This document shows, piece by piece, positions 36,270 through 46,767 of a DNA stretch of 64,000 nucleotides. The stretch lies in NCBI RefSeq assembly GCF_014692525.1, contig NZ_JACNYL010000001.1, forward strand, positions 434,001 to 498,000, written 5' to 3'. The translations under genes and the position numbers were made by a program. This DNA is from Sphingobacterium chuzhouense. GTDB taxonomy: Bacteria > Bacteroidota > Bacteroidia > Sphingobacteriales > Sphingobacteriaceae. Numbering within the stretch: the stretch's first letter is position 1; each line of letters begins with the position of its first letter. Under the pieces are notes generated by a model. It was not told the DNA's origin. It did not search any database and worked only from the letters and a program-made list of their open reading frames with translations.

Positions 36270-37363
36270 TCCTTTACCAATCTATTGTAAACTTTTCTTT
36301 TCTTACGCTCGACGATTTCTGTCGCTAATATATCTGCGATCTCCCTATCTTTTATTTCAGTAGATGTAGCTAACTTATAAAACGAATCTCCTCCTTGATA
36401 ATAGGCAATCGACGATGTTTTCCAGACATCGTTCTTATGAAACGACTCCATATATCTTTCCAAACGAAATCTTTTGTTTTCATCTGCTCGATAAAGAGCC
36501 CTATCATCAAATTCCATTTCCATCCCCATATTGAATTCTCTAGCTTTTGTACATGCTTCATCTATTCTCGTATCATCAACTTTGTTATTAAAAAAATGAT
36601 TAGGCTGTAACCAAGCAAAATCAAACTTAAATTGTTTCCAATCAAAGTTGCCCGGCGCATTCCAGTAGGGTATCCAATAGAATTGGTGTGCCGTTGAACG
36701 GATGTAGTCCCCAATCGGTATTAAAATTTCTTTTCCATCTCGAACGTCTTCGTCAACCCAATAAAACCCTGCTAATTCTAAATTCTCCAATTGCTCTTGT
36801 TTAAATCTCGTCAAAAAAGTTTCAATATACCATTTGGATGCTTCTACACGATCTTCGATTTTTGAAAAATCCAGTTCCTTACTATGTAACCTGCCCCAAT
36901 CTTTCTGATTACGGATGGGGGACGGAATTCCCACCACCAACTTATGTTTAAAATGTGGTTTACCCAAAACACCTATTGCATCTGCAATAACTTCATTCAA
37001 GGCGTGCAAAGCTTTGTTTTTCTCAAAATGTCGATCGATGAGCCACTCCCATTCTATTTTTCTTGCATTCAGTTTGTCGTATCCGGGGGCGTAATTACGT
37101 CCTTTGCCGTCTTTAAATTCTAAAAATAAAAAACCATCAAACAACCAATTTTTCTGTCCTTTTAGATTTTCATACATCACATAAGGTGCAAACCTCTCTT
37201 TGGTCCATTCGTAGGTATCCCTATGAATGCCCCCATGGTAAATTAAAGCCAAATCTACAATGTTTGTTTTTCCATACGATTGAGCTTCACTACGGAAAGG
37301 AAAAAGAGTAAACACAATAAACATCATAAAAGATGTCTGTTTTATTATAAAGGATTTATTCAT
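36266..37363 (-). CDS. DUF4855 domain protein (PUL 2)
   Basis: 365 residues with a signal peptide ending SEAQ. DUF4855-like: a TIM-barrel-type pattern of strands ending in acidic motifs (VDLALIYHGG, LELAGFYWVDEDVRDG, FDFAWLQPNHFF, MGMEMEFDDRALY) is seen, which suggests a glycosidase-like fold. No activity can be read from it. It overlaps the NAGPA gene start (ATGA) and lies 2 nt after DUF5018, so it is part of one operon. Confidence 0.8.
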   Translation of the reverse strand: MNKSFIIKQTSFMMFIVFTLFPFRSEAQSYGKTNIVDLALIYHGGIHRDTYEWTKERFAPYVMYENLKGQKNWLFDGFLFLEFKDGKGRNYAPGYDKLNARKIEWEWLIDRHFEKNKALHALNEVIADAIGVLGKPHFKHKLVVGIPSPIRNQKDWGRLHSKELDFSKIEDRVEASKWYIETFLTRFKQEQLENLELAGFYWVDEDVRDGKEILIPIGDYIRSTAHQFYWIPYWNAPGNFDWKQFKFDFAWLQPNHFFNNKVDDTRIDEACTKAREFNMGMEMEFDDRALYRADENKRFRLERYMESFHKNDVWKTSSIAYYQGGDSFYKLATSTEIKDREIADILATEIVERKKRKVYNRLVKE

Positions 37364-37365
37364 AG

Positions 37366-39009
37366 TTATAAGGTATTAAAATCTATACAATCAAATTCAT
37401 ATGCCGTCACAGAACCATTGGTTAGCAAGCAATACATATACAATTTGTATCCGTCGTCCGATACATTCAAAACCACATCGCTGGTTCTATTTCCATTACT
37501 ATTAGATACTAGATCCGTGGTTCGGAAAGCGAGAAGCTGCTCCAGAGGCTCTCCAACAAGACTTAAATTGTCTGGCTGGGTAACATCAAACAGGTAAAAC
37601 TGTCCATCACGATCTCCCACTTTTCCAAAAGACACATAATGGGCATTATTAAACGCTGCAAAATCCAGCGCATTATTGTTTTCTAAGCCTAATCGTGAAG
37701 CAGGTAGTTCCGTTAAAATAGTATTATTTTTGAAGTCCCAGTACGAGATATTTCCTGGCTGACCTGTAACAATCAACGGATCATCCGCTTGATTGCCCAA
37801 TGGGGCGACATCAGCCATCAACGTCCAAGCTGTTGAACCTGGAAATATTATTTTTTCAGGTTCCTGACTTACGATCCGCCCGTTTCTGACCGTCCATCTC
37901 AAGATTGTTCTTCCAGAATTACTAGCAGCAAGATAAATAAGGGCATCTCCTTCCAAATCTCCAGCAATCGACATTTTCCTACCGACCTGCCAAGCTTCAT
38001 CCATCGTCCAACTGATAATCTTTATTGGATTTCCATCGAGGCTATTTTTCCATTTATATATTGCTAAGGAATTTCCGCGAGCCGTCACCAAGTTCGATAT
38101 AAGCAACTGTCCTTTTTGATCGGCCGTTAAAAAAAAGTTCTGGAAATTCTCCTGCGTAATGCCCCCCATCGTCATTTGCCCAATCAACGTTCCATTAAAT
38201 CGATTAATAATCTTATTTGGTTGTTCGCGAGTATTGACGATCAAGTGTTGATCCGATACGGCTATGGAAGTCGTCATATGGTTGACAGGGTCAATCCCCA
38301 ATTCTCCAAGTGTCTTCGTCCACAATAAACGGCCGCTATTTGCACGAATGCCAAGTGGAATTTTGCTTGGGTTTGCAAACTGAACAGTATATGTTTTTTT
38401 TGTAACACCATCTTGTGCAGTTACCTCATATACTACCGGAGAATTAAAATCTTGTGGCACATCCAGAGTAGGAAAAATACTTGCTTTATTTGAAATCAAT
38501 ATCTTAGGCACCAAATTAGCGAGATCAGCTCCGCCGGCTATCAAATTTATTTTATTGCCTTGAATATATCCCTCTATATTCATCCCGGGCAAAGAGAAGC
38601 TAAGAAGTTCCGCCTCAACACTTTTCTTTATAACCCCTTTTACAATGTGCTTACTACTTTTCCCATCTCCGCGGTGGATAATAACAGGTATCTCCTTAGA
38701 AAGGTCTACAATACTTGTAGATTGACCGACAATCTCTATACGTGATGGATCTCTTGTAGCAAGTACTAACTTTGTTATATCCAATGGATTTTCGGAGTCC
38801 ATCGGAAAATGTGTAGGAAATTCAAAAAAAATAGTATCCTTATATGGTGTGGAGTTTTTTGGATTAAAAAAACCTTTCCCATCCAAAAAAGTGATATAGA
38901 TAGCTCCTGGATCTTTTTCCGATTCCGCATAGTTAACTTCTTCTTTACTACAAGACAAAAATTGACATATCAACAATGCGATTGCAATGGTTTTAATATA
39001 TAGTCTCAT
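37366..39009 (-). CDS. DUF5018 surface lipoprotein (PUL 2)
   Basis: 547 residues. Lipobox FLSCSK (Cys about 20). The N-terminal part (about 25-210) contains the DUF5018 type of repeated Ig-like strands (YEVTAQDGVTKKTYTVQFANP). The C-terminal part (about 220-547) looks like a beta-propeller, with short repeats such as LTSWNIG-like blades and FYLFDVTQPDNLSL. Probably a surface glycan-binding protein of the SusCD system. 20 nt after DUF1735. Confidence 0.8.
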   Translation of the reverse strand: MRLYIKTIAIALLICQFLSCSKEEVNYAESEKDPGAIYITFLDGKGFFNPKNSTPYKDTIFFEFPTHFPMDSENPLDITKLVLATRDPSRIEIVGQSTSIVDLSKEIPVIIHRGDGKSSKHIVKGVIKKSVEAELLSFSLPGMNIEGYIQGNKINLIAGGADLANLVPKILISNKASIFPTLDVPQDFNSPVVYEVTAQDGVTKKTYTVQFANPSKIPLGIRANSGRLLWTKTLGELGIDPVNHMTTSIAVSDQHLIVNTREQPNKIINRFNGTLIGQMTMGGITQENFQNFFLTADQKGQLLISNLVTARGNSLAIYKWKNSLDGNPIKIISWTMDEAWQVGRKMSIAGDLEGDALIYLAASNSGRTILRWTVRNGRIVSQEPEKIIFPGSTAWTLMADVAPLGNQADDPLIVTGQPGNISYWDFKNNTILTELPASRLGLENNNALDFAAFNNAHYVSFGKVGDRDGQFYLFDVTQPDNLSLVGEPLEQLLAFRTTDLVSNSNGNRTSDVVLNVSDDGYKLYMYCLLTNGSVTAYEFDCIDFNTL

Positions 39010-39029
39010 TTCAAAAAAATTATGGTTGA

Positions 39030-39851
39030 TTATAAATTAAAATTCAGCTCTATTTCCGCTTCATAAATACGACTATCGAACTCGTAACTGAATGACAGAT
39101 CAAAGACTCCATAAAACCGTTGATGCTTCAGATCAAAATCACCCCGTATATGACTGCCTTTATCTTGAATCCTAAATCTATTGGTATTCCCCGATTCTTT
39201 TACAAGCAGTTCATCGCCTACCACTTCAATCCATAGCATCATATCATTAACATGACTAGGTATCTGGAAGATATTCGCAGTCACCGTTTCCGCCTGTAAA
39301 GCGTAATCGATTTTTTCCGTCTCCGTTTCGTTATATTTCAGATAATATTTTCCCGATGCCTTAAGCTTGCCTTGATACGGATTTCTATATTTCTTCAGTG
39401 TCATCAGCACTGTTTTTTTCTCTTCCAATATTTGTTGAGGTTGCCCTACCCGTAATGATATAGGAAGAATATAATTTTTCGCGATAAATTCTTCGTCGAC
39501 CTGTTTAAAGTGTATATATGCTTTTTTCTCCAATTCATCCGGTCCAAAAGTAAAATTTACCGGTTCGATCGAATACATACTTTCGGGAAGCAATAACGCT
39601 CCTGAGTTGGACAACAGATATTGCGCATATGCATCGCTATCTACAAATAAGCTTACGTCTATCTGCCCTTTACTGTTAATACCTGACTTATATACTGTTA
39701 ATTCATAAACAGATTCTCCTAAAAGTGGCTGTACTTCCACTACGCCGGAAAGTGGCAGATAAACCTTACTTCCGTATTCGATGCTATCCACTCCTTTGCT
39801 ACAAGACATTATAGCTATTACGAGCGATAACGCAGTTATAATTTTTTTCAT
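39030..39851 (-). CDS. DUF1735 surface lipoprotein (PUL 2)
   Basis: 273 residues. Lipobox MSCSKG (Cys about 17). An N-terminal DUF1735 (Ig-like) domain with VYLPLSG and a C-terminal DUF4361-like beta domain (YRNPYQGKLKASGKYYLKYN) are seen. This pair is regularly encoded next to susD in Bacteroidota and acts in surface glycan binding. 28 nt after susD. Confidence 0.83.
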   Translation of the reverse strand: MKKIITALSLVIAIMSCSKGVDSIEYGSKVYLPLSGVVEVQPLLGESVYELTVYKSGINSKGQIDVSLFVDSDAYAQYLLSNSGALLLPESMYSIEPVNFTFGPDELEKKAYIHFKQVDEEFIAKNYILPISLRVGQPQQILEEKKTVLMTLKKYRNPYQGKLKASGKYYLKYNETETEKIDYALQAETVTANIFQIPSHVNDMMLWIEVVGDELLVKESGNTNRFRIQDKGSHIRGDFDLKHQRFYGVFDLSFSYEFDSRIYEAEIELNFNL

Positions 39852-39879
39852 AATTTAATATATTAAGCTAGTAGATCAA

Positions 39880-41844
39880 TTACCATCCGGGGTTTTGTAC
39901 AATGGCCGGATTACGGTCTATTTCCGTTTGATGAATAGGAAACAAATTCATTTTCTTATCAAAGACCCTCGTCTCGAACGGCACTCTCTTATAAAACCCA
40001 GTAAATTCAAAACTATTGGTAGCTGCGTTTCCGGCATGTATATCCATTCCCCACATCTTTCCACCGTCGCCATATTTTCTTTTTGGGTCGCCATTATCCG
40101 GTGTGGCGGACAGTAGTCTACGTCGGGTAGTAAAGTATCGATCTCCTTCAAACGCTAACTCTACTTGTCTCTCTTGGAGAATATATTCTCTTTGTTGTTC
40201 TTTATCTCCTTTGATACCCGGATAAACATGGTATATGGAGGGAATACCTGCACGCTCTCGAATCATATCCCAATATTTCTGAATATCTGCATGGGACGGA
40301 TCATACTCGTTGAGTGATTCGATATAGTCTAGCAGTACTTTTGCATATCGTATAAATGTATCGTGTCGTGGGGTGTTCACAAAAACCCGATCCCGCATAT
40401 TGCTTTGTGGATCTGCATTCTTTAAAACCAGGTACCCTGTCTGTGGATAAAAGGTATACGACCCTGATTGTCTAGACATTCCGCCGTAATATAACTCTAC
40501 CCTTCCATACCCATTTGCCTGCCTCACGGTACTGTTATTTGTAGAATAATAATCTCGTTTTACAATATCTGATGGTAACTGCGGGATAATCCGCTTGTTG
40601 TATAGCACGGATACATAAAAACGAGGCTCCCGATTCGCATACATATTCCATTCCCCAGGCCAATGCCCCCAAGCGTCCCCATTTCTGATCATTTCGATCA
40701 TGTTGACACGATCATTCGTTACGTCAAAGTTACGAGGATTCCAAAATTCTCCTCCTTGTGTGGCGAATCCATCTTCGACATAACCTGAACTCGGATCATC
40801 AATCGTTTTACCATTTTTCATAAAAAAAGCATCAACTGCCCTTTGTGTAGGCCCCACACCTCCTAGGTTATTAGGACCTGGAGAGGTATGCACTTCCCAG
40901 CCATTATGATTAAAGGCCGCTTTGGCCCATATTATTTCACAATTCCATCTTCGAATATGGACATCACGCAAGGATTTATATGGACTAAACGTGGATCCAT
41001 CTCCATTTTCATGATTTTTATATAGTCTGACGTTGGCATTCGCATTATCTTCAGCTGTTTTTATGACATCGTAGCTTGCATCTGCCGCCCGTTTCCATTT
41101 ATTTTCGTCATAAACGATAGATGCAAGTGCCGTTCCATCATGATTTTTAAAATTTATATAATCCGAGTTACCATTCCACTGTGGACTTGCCGCCATTGTC
41201 AATACTTCCGCCTTTACTGCTTTGCAGACTATTTTAGTAGGCTTACCTAACCACTGTTTGTCATTTTGCCAATGAAGAGGCAAATCTCTTTCAGCTTCAT
41301 CCATCATCTGAACAATATAGTTTACACATTCGTCATAAGGAGATCTAGGAAATTGGTTCCAATCCGTATCCAAGGGAGGAAGTTCCTTGATCAATACAAC
41401 CGGACCGTATTGTCTAAGTAGCAACCAGTAATAATATCCTCTTAAAAATTTGACTTCCGCTTTGTATTGTGTTTTAAGTTGTTCGCTTAATTCGTGATTC
41501 CGATCTACATTATTTTCAAATACGAAAGAAGCACGAATGGCTCTATACCAATTCGGCCATTTCTCGTAAAATCCGCTGGTTGTTGTCCAGTTCCCTAAAT
41601 TTATCTGGTAAGTGTTGTAAACATTCCACGTTAAATCAATCTCATCCGACAAGCCCAACCAAGGGTCGTCTTGATATAAATTGGATGTCGGAATCTGCGA
41701 ATAGACGTTATATAGATACGCTTCTGTCTCCCGTCTGGATTTCCAGATCATATCATCTGTCTTCATATCATCAGGCTTTTTTTCCAGAAAATCGGAACAA
41801 GACACAAGTCCTAATAACATCAGTATAACTAAAATATTTTTCAT
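39880..41844 (-). CDS. SusD/RagB family lipoprotein (PUL 2)
   Basis: 654 residues, long for SusD. Lipobox GLVSCS (Cys about 16), N-terminal SDFLEKKPDD, TPR helices, and the C-terminal QVELAFEGDRYFTTRRR with a final IDRNPAIVQNPGW. Partner of the STN-type SusC, from which it is 12 nt away. Confidence 0.93.
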   Translation of the reverse strand: MKNILVILMLLGLVSCSDFLEKKPDDMKTDDMIWKSRRETEAYLYNVYSQIPTSNLYQDDPWLGLSDEIDLTWNVYNTYQINLGNWTTTSGFYEKWPNWYRAIRASFVFENNVDRNHELSEQLKTQYKAEVKFLRGYYYWLLLRQYGPVVLIKELPPLDTDWNQFPRSPYDECVNYIVQMMDEAERDLPLHWQNDKQWLGKPTKIVCKAVKAEVLTMAASPQWNGNSDYINFKNHDGTALASIVYDENKWKRAADASYDVIKTAEDNANANVRLYKNHENGDGSTFSPYKSLRDVHIRRWNCEIIWAKAAFNHNGWEVHTSPGPNNLGGVGPTQRAVDAFFMKNGKTIDDPSSGYVEDGFATQGGEFWNPRNFDVTNDRVNMIEMIRNGDAWGHWPGEWNMYANREPRFYVSVLYNKRIIPQLPSDIVKRDYYSTNNSTVRQANGYGRVELYYGGMSRQSGSYTFYPQTGYLVLKNADPQSNMRDRVFVNTPRHDTFIRYAKVLLDYIESLNEYDPSHADIQKYWDMIRERAGIPSIYHVYPGIKGDKEQQREYILQERQVELAFEGDRYFTTRRRLLSATPDNGDPKRKYGDGGKMWGMDIHAGNAATNSFEFTGFYKRVPFETRVFDKKMNLFPIHQTEIDRNPAIVQNPGW

Positions 41845-41856
41845 CTTTCAGTACCT

Positions 41857-44800
41857 TTAAAATGTTGCTCTAAAACCAAAATTGAATTTTCTTTGTAATG
41901 GATAGTTTCGTCCGTCCGAAGATCCTGTTTCTGGATCCCACATTGTCCATGAGGAGAAGGTCGCCACGTTATTTGCCAACGCGTAAATTCGTAGATTGCT
42001 CACTTTCAATCGCTGTAAAAAAACTGGTTTTATCGAGTATCCCAATTCCATTTCTGTTAGCCTCAAGAAACTACCGTCATAAATTGTTCGTGTGGACCGT
42101 TGCCAGTTATTGGCCGACGTTCCATTGGCAATTCTTGGGTATTGAGCGTGCTGATTCGGATTATCCACCGTCCATCTATCTAATGCTTCTACGAATAAAT
42201 TTCCTTTACCCACGCCTTGGTTAAACGGGATATAAGCTCCTCCCAGCGCATATGAAACACGCCCCTGTCCACGAAAAAACATTCCGATGTCGATGCCCTT
42301 CCAATCAAACTGGAAACCAAAACCATAGTTTATCTCCGGAAGGTTAGAGTATCCTATCGGAACTTCATCATCAATAGTAATAAGCCCATCTCCGTTAATG
42401 TCCTGATATTTTACATCACCTGGTCTGACAACCCCAAAAGTTTGTTCAGGGCTGTTGCTAATCTCTTCTTCACTTTCAAATAAGCCTAAAGCCATTAATC
42501 CAAACTGCTGCCCAAATTTGTGCCCCGTACGCATCCGATATTCGTAATTTTTCTGTGCCTCATCCTGCTCGAGTATTTTATCCTTCGCGTAGGTAAAATT
42601 ACCATACAGCCGCACACCGCCCCATTCATAGCGTTTGTTTGCCTCAAGCGTTCCATCTATACCCTGGTTGATCATCTTTCCCATATTCGCAAAAGGATTT
42701 GAGTTGAATCCTGCTACCCAAGGTAATGAAGCCCGTTGCAAGAGAATATCCATTCTTCTTTCATAAAAATAATCCGCATCCAAACGGATCAAATCATTAA
42801 AAAAGGAGAGCTCAACCCCTACGTTATGTTTTAAGCCTTTTTCCCACGTTAGGTTAGTCACCCCTATTCTATCTTCACCTGTTCCTACATAACTTTGTCC
42901 ATTCTCACCAAATACGTACCCTCCCAAACCAGAACCATATATAGATAAATAGCCATATCGTTGCCCTCCCGGAAGAGCTTCCGACCCTACCAGTCCCACA
43001 GATCCTTTTAGTTTCATTAAGCTTACCGCACTATTGGGCGACCAAAAACTTTCATTCGTTAGAATCCATCCGACCGCTGCGGCTGGGAAGAGACCAAATC
43101 GCCGCTCTTTTGGGAAATTTTCAGAACCATTATATCCCAAATTAACTTCGGCAAAATACCGATTATCAAAATCATAAGTCGCACGAGCCGCCAAGCCCTG
43201 TCTTCGATACGGCAATGATAAAATAGCAGATGCAGCATTACCATTTACAAAATCACGTTGATAATACATCGACATAGCACCTACATTATGCTTGCCAAAA
43301 CTTCTATTGTATGTCAACTGTCCTTTTAATTCTTTTGCTCTGTTACTTCCTAAAGCACGGGAATATCCAAGAAATTCTTGTCCTTGGTCCACTTCGGTAA
43401 ACAAAAGTTCGCCTGTTTCCGGATCACGTCCTCGAACACCATAGGTATAGGAGCCCTTACGACGCTGTATATCGGTTTGGTTATATGCATCAAATGAAAA
43501 AGAGAATCTAAATTTCAATCCATTTACAAAACTCCCCAAATCCTGATTTACAGAAATTTGGCTCATAAATTGGTTCCGAAACTCTGTATTAAAGCCGGAT
43601 CCCAATAGTCGCTCCAACGGATTCTTCTCACCCACCTGTGTTGGAGCTCCCCATCCCCAGATATCTTTCCCATCAAGATCCTTTCCTATCGGTATGCGTA
43701 CAGGGTTAGAAATAGGAGTCGCCAATGACGCCCAGTAAAAAAGCTCTCCAGCCGGTGTATAATCCGTTCCGTAGATATGGGAACCGACGCCGGGAGAGTG
43801 CAAATCCGTTAAACTACCCCCCACCTCCAATTCCACGGTTGTTGATTTAGTTAATGAAATATCAACATTAGATCTAAAATTATACCGTTGTAAAGACAGG
43901 TTTGATTTATATTCGTTTTCATCGCTGTTTCGTAAATTTCCAGACTCATTAATATAGCCAAATCCTACGAAATAACGTGCTACCTCCCCACCACCTCTCA
44001 CATTTAAAGAAGCCTGAGAGTTATGAGAGGTTTTCTTATATATTTCGTCGTACCAATTCACATTCGGATACAGGTAAGGGTCTTCATAATTCCTTGTTTT
44101 TTCTATATATTCATCAGAATAATTATCCCTTCCCAGCGCCTCATTATATAGCATAGCATAATTTGCACCATCCAAAAAACGGGGTAGACCCGGTAGATCT
44201 GACAGGCCGTGCTCTGCACTAAATTGTATGACCGGCTTCTGTGCAATCCCTCTCCTAGTCGTAACCAGAACAACACCATTCGCCGCACGTACTCCATATA
44301 CTGCCGTGGCGGACGCGTCTTTCAAAATAGAAACAGATTCGATCTCCTCAACAGAGAGATCCTGCATTTCTCTTTCTACTCCATCTACTAGAATCAGTGG
44401 ACTTCGATTATCACTAAAGCTGGAAATTCCGCGAATCCATATTCCACCGTTATCTCTCCCTAACTCTCCAGTACGCTGAACCACAACTGCTCCAGCCATC
44501 TTGCCAGCCATAGCGTTAGTCAGCGAACGTTGTGGCATTCGCAGATCGTCCATTTTCACAGAAGATATCGCCCCAATCACGCTAGCCTTTTTTTGCTGCC
44601 CCATTCCCACAACCACAACTTCATCTAACGAAGACAAATCCTCTTGCATAATAATGTCAATGGTAACACCGTCTTCAACATCCCTCTCTAAACTCTTGTA
44701 TCCTACATAGGAAAATAACAAACGATCACCTTTTTTTGCGTTAATCGCATAAGATCCACGTTCATCTGTAGAAGTAGCTGCCTCGGTTCCGACTACGGCG

Positions 44801-45324
44801 ATACTCACCCCGCTGATCGGTCGACCATTTTCATCTAATACCCTTCCTCTAATAATTTGCTGTACAGCAGTCTCTATGAATTGTTTTTGCCATTCGTCAG
44901 ATGTAGGTAGCAAGTTTTTTTTAGTTTCCTGAATTTCAATTGCTGAGATCACCTTACCTCTCACCACGAAACTGAAAGGTTGATTTTTGAAGAGCAAAGG
45001 CAAAACTTCCAATATATCCTTATTTGTCGCATGGAGTGTGACGGGTTTTGCCTTGTTAAAGAACTCGTTTTTAATAATGAACGAGTAACCTGTCTGCTTT
45101 TGTAGGTTCTGTACTACCGTTTTGAATGGCACACTTTTTACGTCAATATTGACTTTCTGTGCTGTCACGTTTCCATATACGGTAAATGAAAATAGGAGAG
45201 TCAAAATCAGAAATAACTTCATCACCAGTAACATTTTTTGTAAAACAAAATCTTTTAGCTGATTTCCCCGAAACACTTGAAACGAGAAGATAGAAAGCGC
45301 AAAGGCTTTTTTGCTGTAATTCAT
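41857..45324 (-). CDS. SusC/RagA transporter with STN signalling domain (PUL 2)
   Basis: 1155 residues. A long N-terminus precedes a signal helix (about 35-55). The STN domain (about 60-120, VPFKTVVQNLQKQTGYSFII) is the module that contacts a FecR anti-sigma factor. A CarboxypepD-like domain (IIRGRVLDENGRPISGVSI) follows, then a plug with LDEVVVVGMG and ILKDASATAVYGVRAANGVV, then a barrel ending KFNFGFRATF. FecI and FecR homologues lie directly upstream, matching this architecture: substrate passage likely switches on its own operon. Confidence 0.95.
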   Translation of the reverse strand: MNYSKKAFALSIFSFQVFRGNQLKDFVLQKMLLVMKLFLILTLLFSFTVYGNVTAQKVNIDVKSVPFKTVVQNLQKQTGYSFIIKNEFFNKAKPVTLHATNKDILEVLPLLFKNQPFSFVVRGKVISAIEIQETKKNLLPTSDEWQKQFIETAVQQIIRGRVLDENGRPISGVSIAVVGTEAATSTDERGSYAINAKKGDRLLFSYVGYKSLERDVEDGVTIDIIMQEDLSSLDEVVVVGMGQQKKASVIGAISSVKMDDLRMPQRSLTNAMAGKMAGAVVVQRTGELGRDNGGIWIRGISSFSDNRSPLILVDGVEREMQDLSVEEIESVSILKDASATAVYGVRAANGVVLVTTRRGIAQKPVIQFSAEHGLSDLPGLPRFLDGANYAMLYNEALGRDNYSDEYIEKTRNYEDPYLYPNVNWYDEIYKKTSHNSQASLNVRGGGEVARYFVGFGYINESGNLRNSDENEYKSNLSLQRYNFRSNVDISLTKSTTVELEVGGSLTDLHSPGVGSHIYGTDYTPAGELFYWASLATPISNPVRIPIGKDLDGKDIWGWGAPTQVGEKNPLERLLGSGFNTEFRNQFMSQISVNQDLGSFVNGLKFRFSFSFDAYNQTDIQRRKGSYTYGVRGRDPETGELLFTEVDQGQEFLGYSRALGSNRAKELKGQLTYNRSFGKHNVGAMSMYYQRDFVNGNAASAILSLPYRRQGLAARATYDFDNRYFAEVNLGYNGSENFPKERRFGLFPAAAVGWILTNESFWSPNSAVSLMKLKGSVGLVGSEALPGGQRYGYLSIYGSGLGGYVFGENGQSYVGTGEDRIGVTNLTWEKGLKHNVGVELSFFNDLIRLDADYFYERRMDILLQRASLPWVAGFNSNPFANMGKMINQGIDGTLEANKRYEWGGVRLYGNFTYAKDKILEQDEAQKNYEYRMRTGHKFGQQFGLMALGLFESEEEISNSPEQTFGVVRPGDVKYQDINGDGLITIDDEVPIGYSNLPEINYGFGFQFDWKGIDIGMFFRGQGRVSYALGGAYIPFNQGVGKGNLFVEALDRWTVDNPNQHAQYPRIANGTSANNWQRSTRTIYDGSFLRLTEMELGYSIKPVFLQRLKVSNLRIYALANNVATFSSWTMWDPETGSSDGRNYPLQRKFNFGFRATF

Positions 45325-45465
45325 AAATGGATTATATCAGTACAAATACATCTACACTCCAAGAAAGAGCGACGCAAAATCTGCTTTCATTTGTAGCAGG
45401 TTTTACTTAAGTTTGTACTGTCAGATTTAAAATTTGATTACTTAACTCCGTAATTTAAATTATTG

Positions 45466-45500
45466 GCGATCGCCGGAAATAGGTCGAAATATTTCCGGCA
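45466..45500. promoter_or_regulatory. Hairpin between fecR and susC (PUL 2)
   Basis: The 205-bp gap 45325-45529 holds a perfect palindrome GGCGATCGCC (45466-45475) overlapping a 10-bp stem: GCCGGAAATA (45472-45481) and TATTTCCGGC (45490-45499), with an 8-nt loop. No T run follows on the minus strand, so it is not a standard terminator. It may limit or process read-through from fecR into susC, or be an operator. No gene is seen in the remainder of the gap. Confidence 0.5.
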
Positions 45501-45529
45501 CTTTTAATTCGCGATATTAACCTATAAAC

Positions 45530-46675
45530 TTACATAGTCGCTATCACCCTCCTTCCTTCTATCTTGAAGTTGACATTAAAATTCATTTCCAGAGCATCTA
45601 GTACTTCTGACAATTTGGTATCCCTATTTAATGCAACATAGGCCGTCACCGAAGGCCATGATTTGACTTCAAATATGACATCATACCATCTTTCTAGATG
45701 AGGGATAATCTCTTTCAGACTTGCCTCTGTTAGAATAATATATCCGTCTTTCCATGCAATAAATTCACCGGGATTGTCCACTTGGCCGATACTCGTTTTC
45801 TCCGTTTCCACTATGGACTGCTGACCAGGTTTTAATATTTTCTTTTCTAAAGTGCTATTATTCTCAATTTCTACACTTCCAGAGATAAGCGTGGTTATTT
45901 CTCCCGATTGTCCGGCGTAATTGCTGATGTTGAATTCTGTGCCCGTAACCCTTACCTTCTGCCCTTGCGACAACACTATAAATGGTTTTTCCGAATCATG
46001 CTTAATCTCAAAATAGGCTTCGCCAGATAATTGTACCTCCCGTATATCTCCTATAAACATCGTAGGATATTTTAAGGATGAGGCGGCGTTGAGCCACACA
46101 TTTGTACCGTCTGGTAATTGAATTTGGTACTGCCCGCCTTTCGGAGTAGTCAATGTGGCGTAGTGGGATTTATTCTGCGTGAGCGGCGTGCCATCACTAT
46201 ATACTATTTGATCTGACACCACAATACCACTTTTGCTTTCATCGAGAACAACGCTTTCTCCATCGTCCAACGTGATTATAGCTCTATTTCCTCCAGGTAG
46301 CACATCATCGCCATATCTACTCTCCAACCTGTTTCTATCTGTCTGCCATTTAGAGTTGAATAGATACACTGCGGATCCTGCCATCACAAAAAGTAGAAGG
46401 GCGACTGCTATCTTTAATGGGGAATAAAGCGGGAGAATAGGTCTATCGATTTTTTTAAATAGTTTCTCACCAATCTCGTCAGCAAACTCTTGTACGCGTT
46501 TGTACTCTTCATCTAAAAGGGAACGATCTAATTCCTTTTCAATCATCTGGGTTAAACTAGATGTCTCCTCCTCTGGTAGATCAAAGTAAGTCAACAGCGT
46601 TTCAAGATCACTTTCGGAATAGTTGCCGGAAAGGTATTTCTCAAACAGATCGTTGATGTCAGATTGGTTATTCAT
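45530..46675 (-). CDS. FecR family anti-sigma factor (PUL 2)
   Basis: 381 residues. A cytoplasmic sigma-binding region (about 1-90), one membrane helix (about 92-110), then the FecR periplasmic domain (TPKGGQYQIQLPDGTNVWLNAAS, shortened here as GGQYQIQLPDGTNVWLN; ARTGEAYFEI-like LSGEAYFEI) and a C-terminal domain that contacts the STN domain of SusC. Encoded between the sigma factor and the transporter. Confidence 0.92.
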   Translation of the reverse strand: MNNQSDINDLFEKYLSGNYSESDLETLLTYFDLPEEETSSLTQMIEKELDRSLLDEEYKRVQEFADEIGEKLFKKIDRPILPLYSPLKIAVALLLFVMAGSAVYLFNSKWQTDRNRLESRYGDDVLPGGNRAIITLDDGESVVLDESKSGIVVSDQIVYSDGTPLTQNKSHYATLTTPKGGQYQIQLPDGTNVWLNAASSLKYPTMFIGDIREVQLSGEAYFEIKHDSEKPFIVLSQGQKVRVTGTEFNISNYAGQSGEITTLISGSVEIENNSTLEKKILKPGQQSIVETEKTSIGQVDNPGEFIAWKDGYIILTEASLKEIIPHLERWYDVIFEVKSWPSVTAYVALNRDTKLSEVLDALEMNFNVNFKIEGRRVIATM

Positions 46676-46767
46676 CTTGCCCTTTATAAGCTAATACCCG
46701 CTATTCGGAAAATCCAAGTAGGCAGCAATTAAAAAAAAAGCAACACCCTGTATTTCAGCGAGAAAAA

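Noticed and set aside
45466..45475. GGCGATCGCC palindrome as a cyanobacterial HIP1 site
   Set aside because: A single occurrence in a Bacteroidota-like window; kept only as part of the hairpin.
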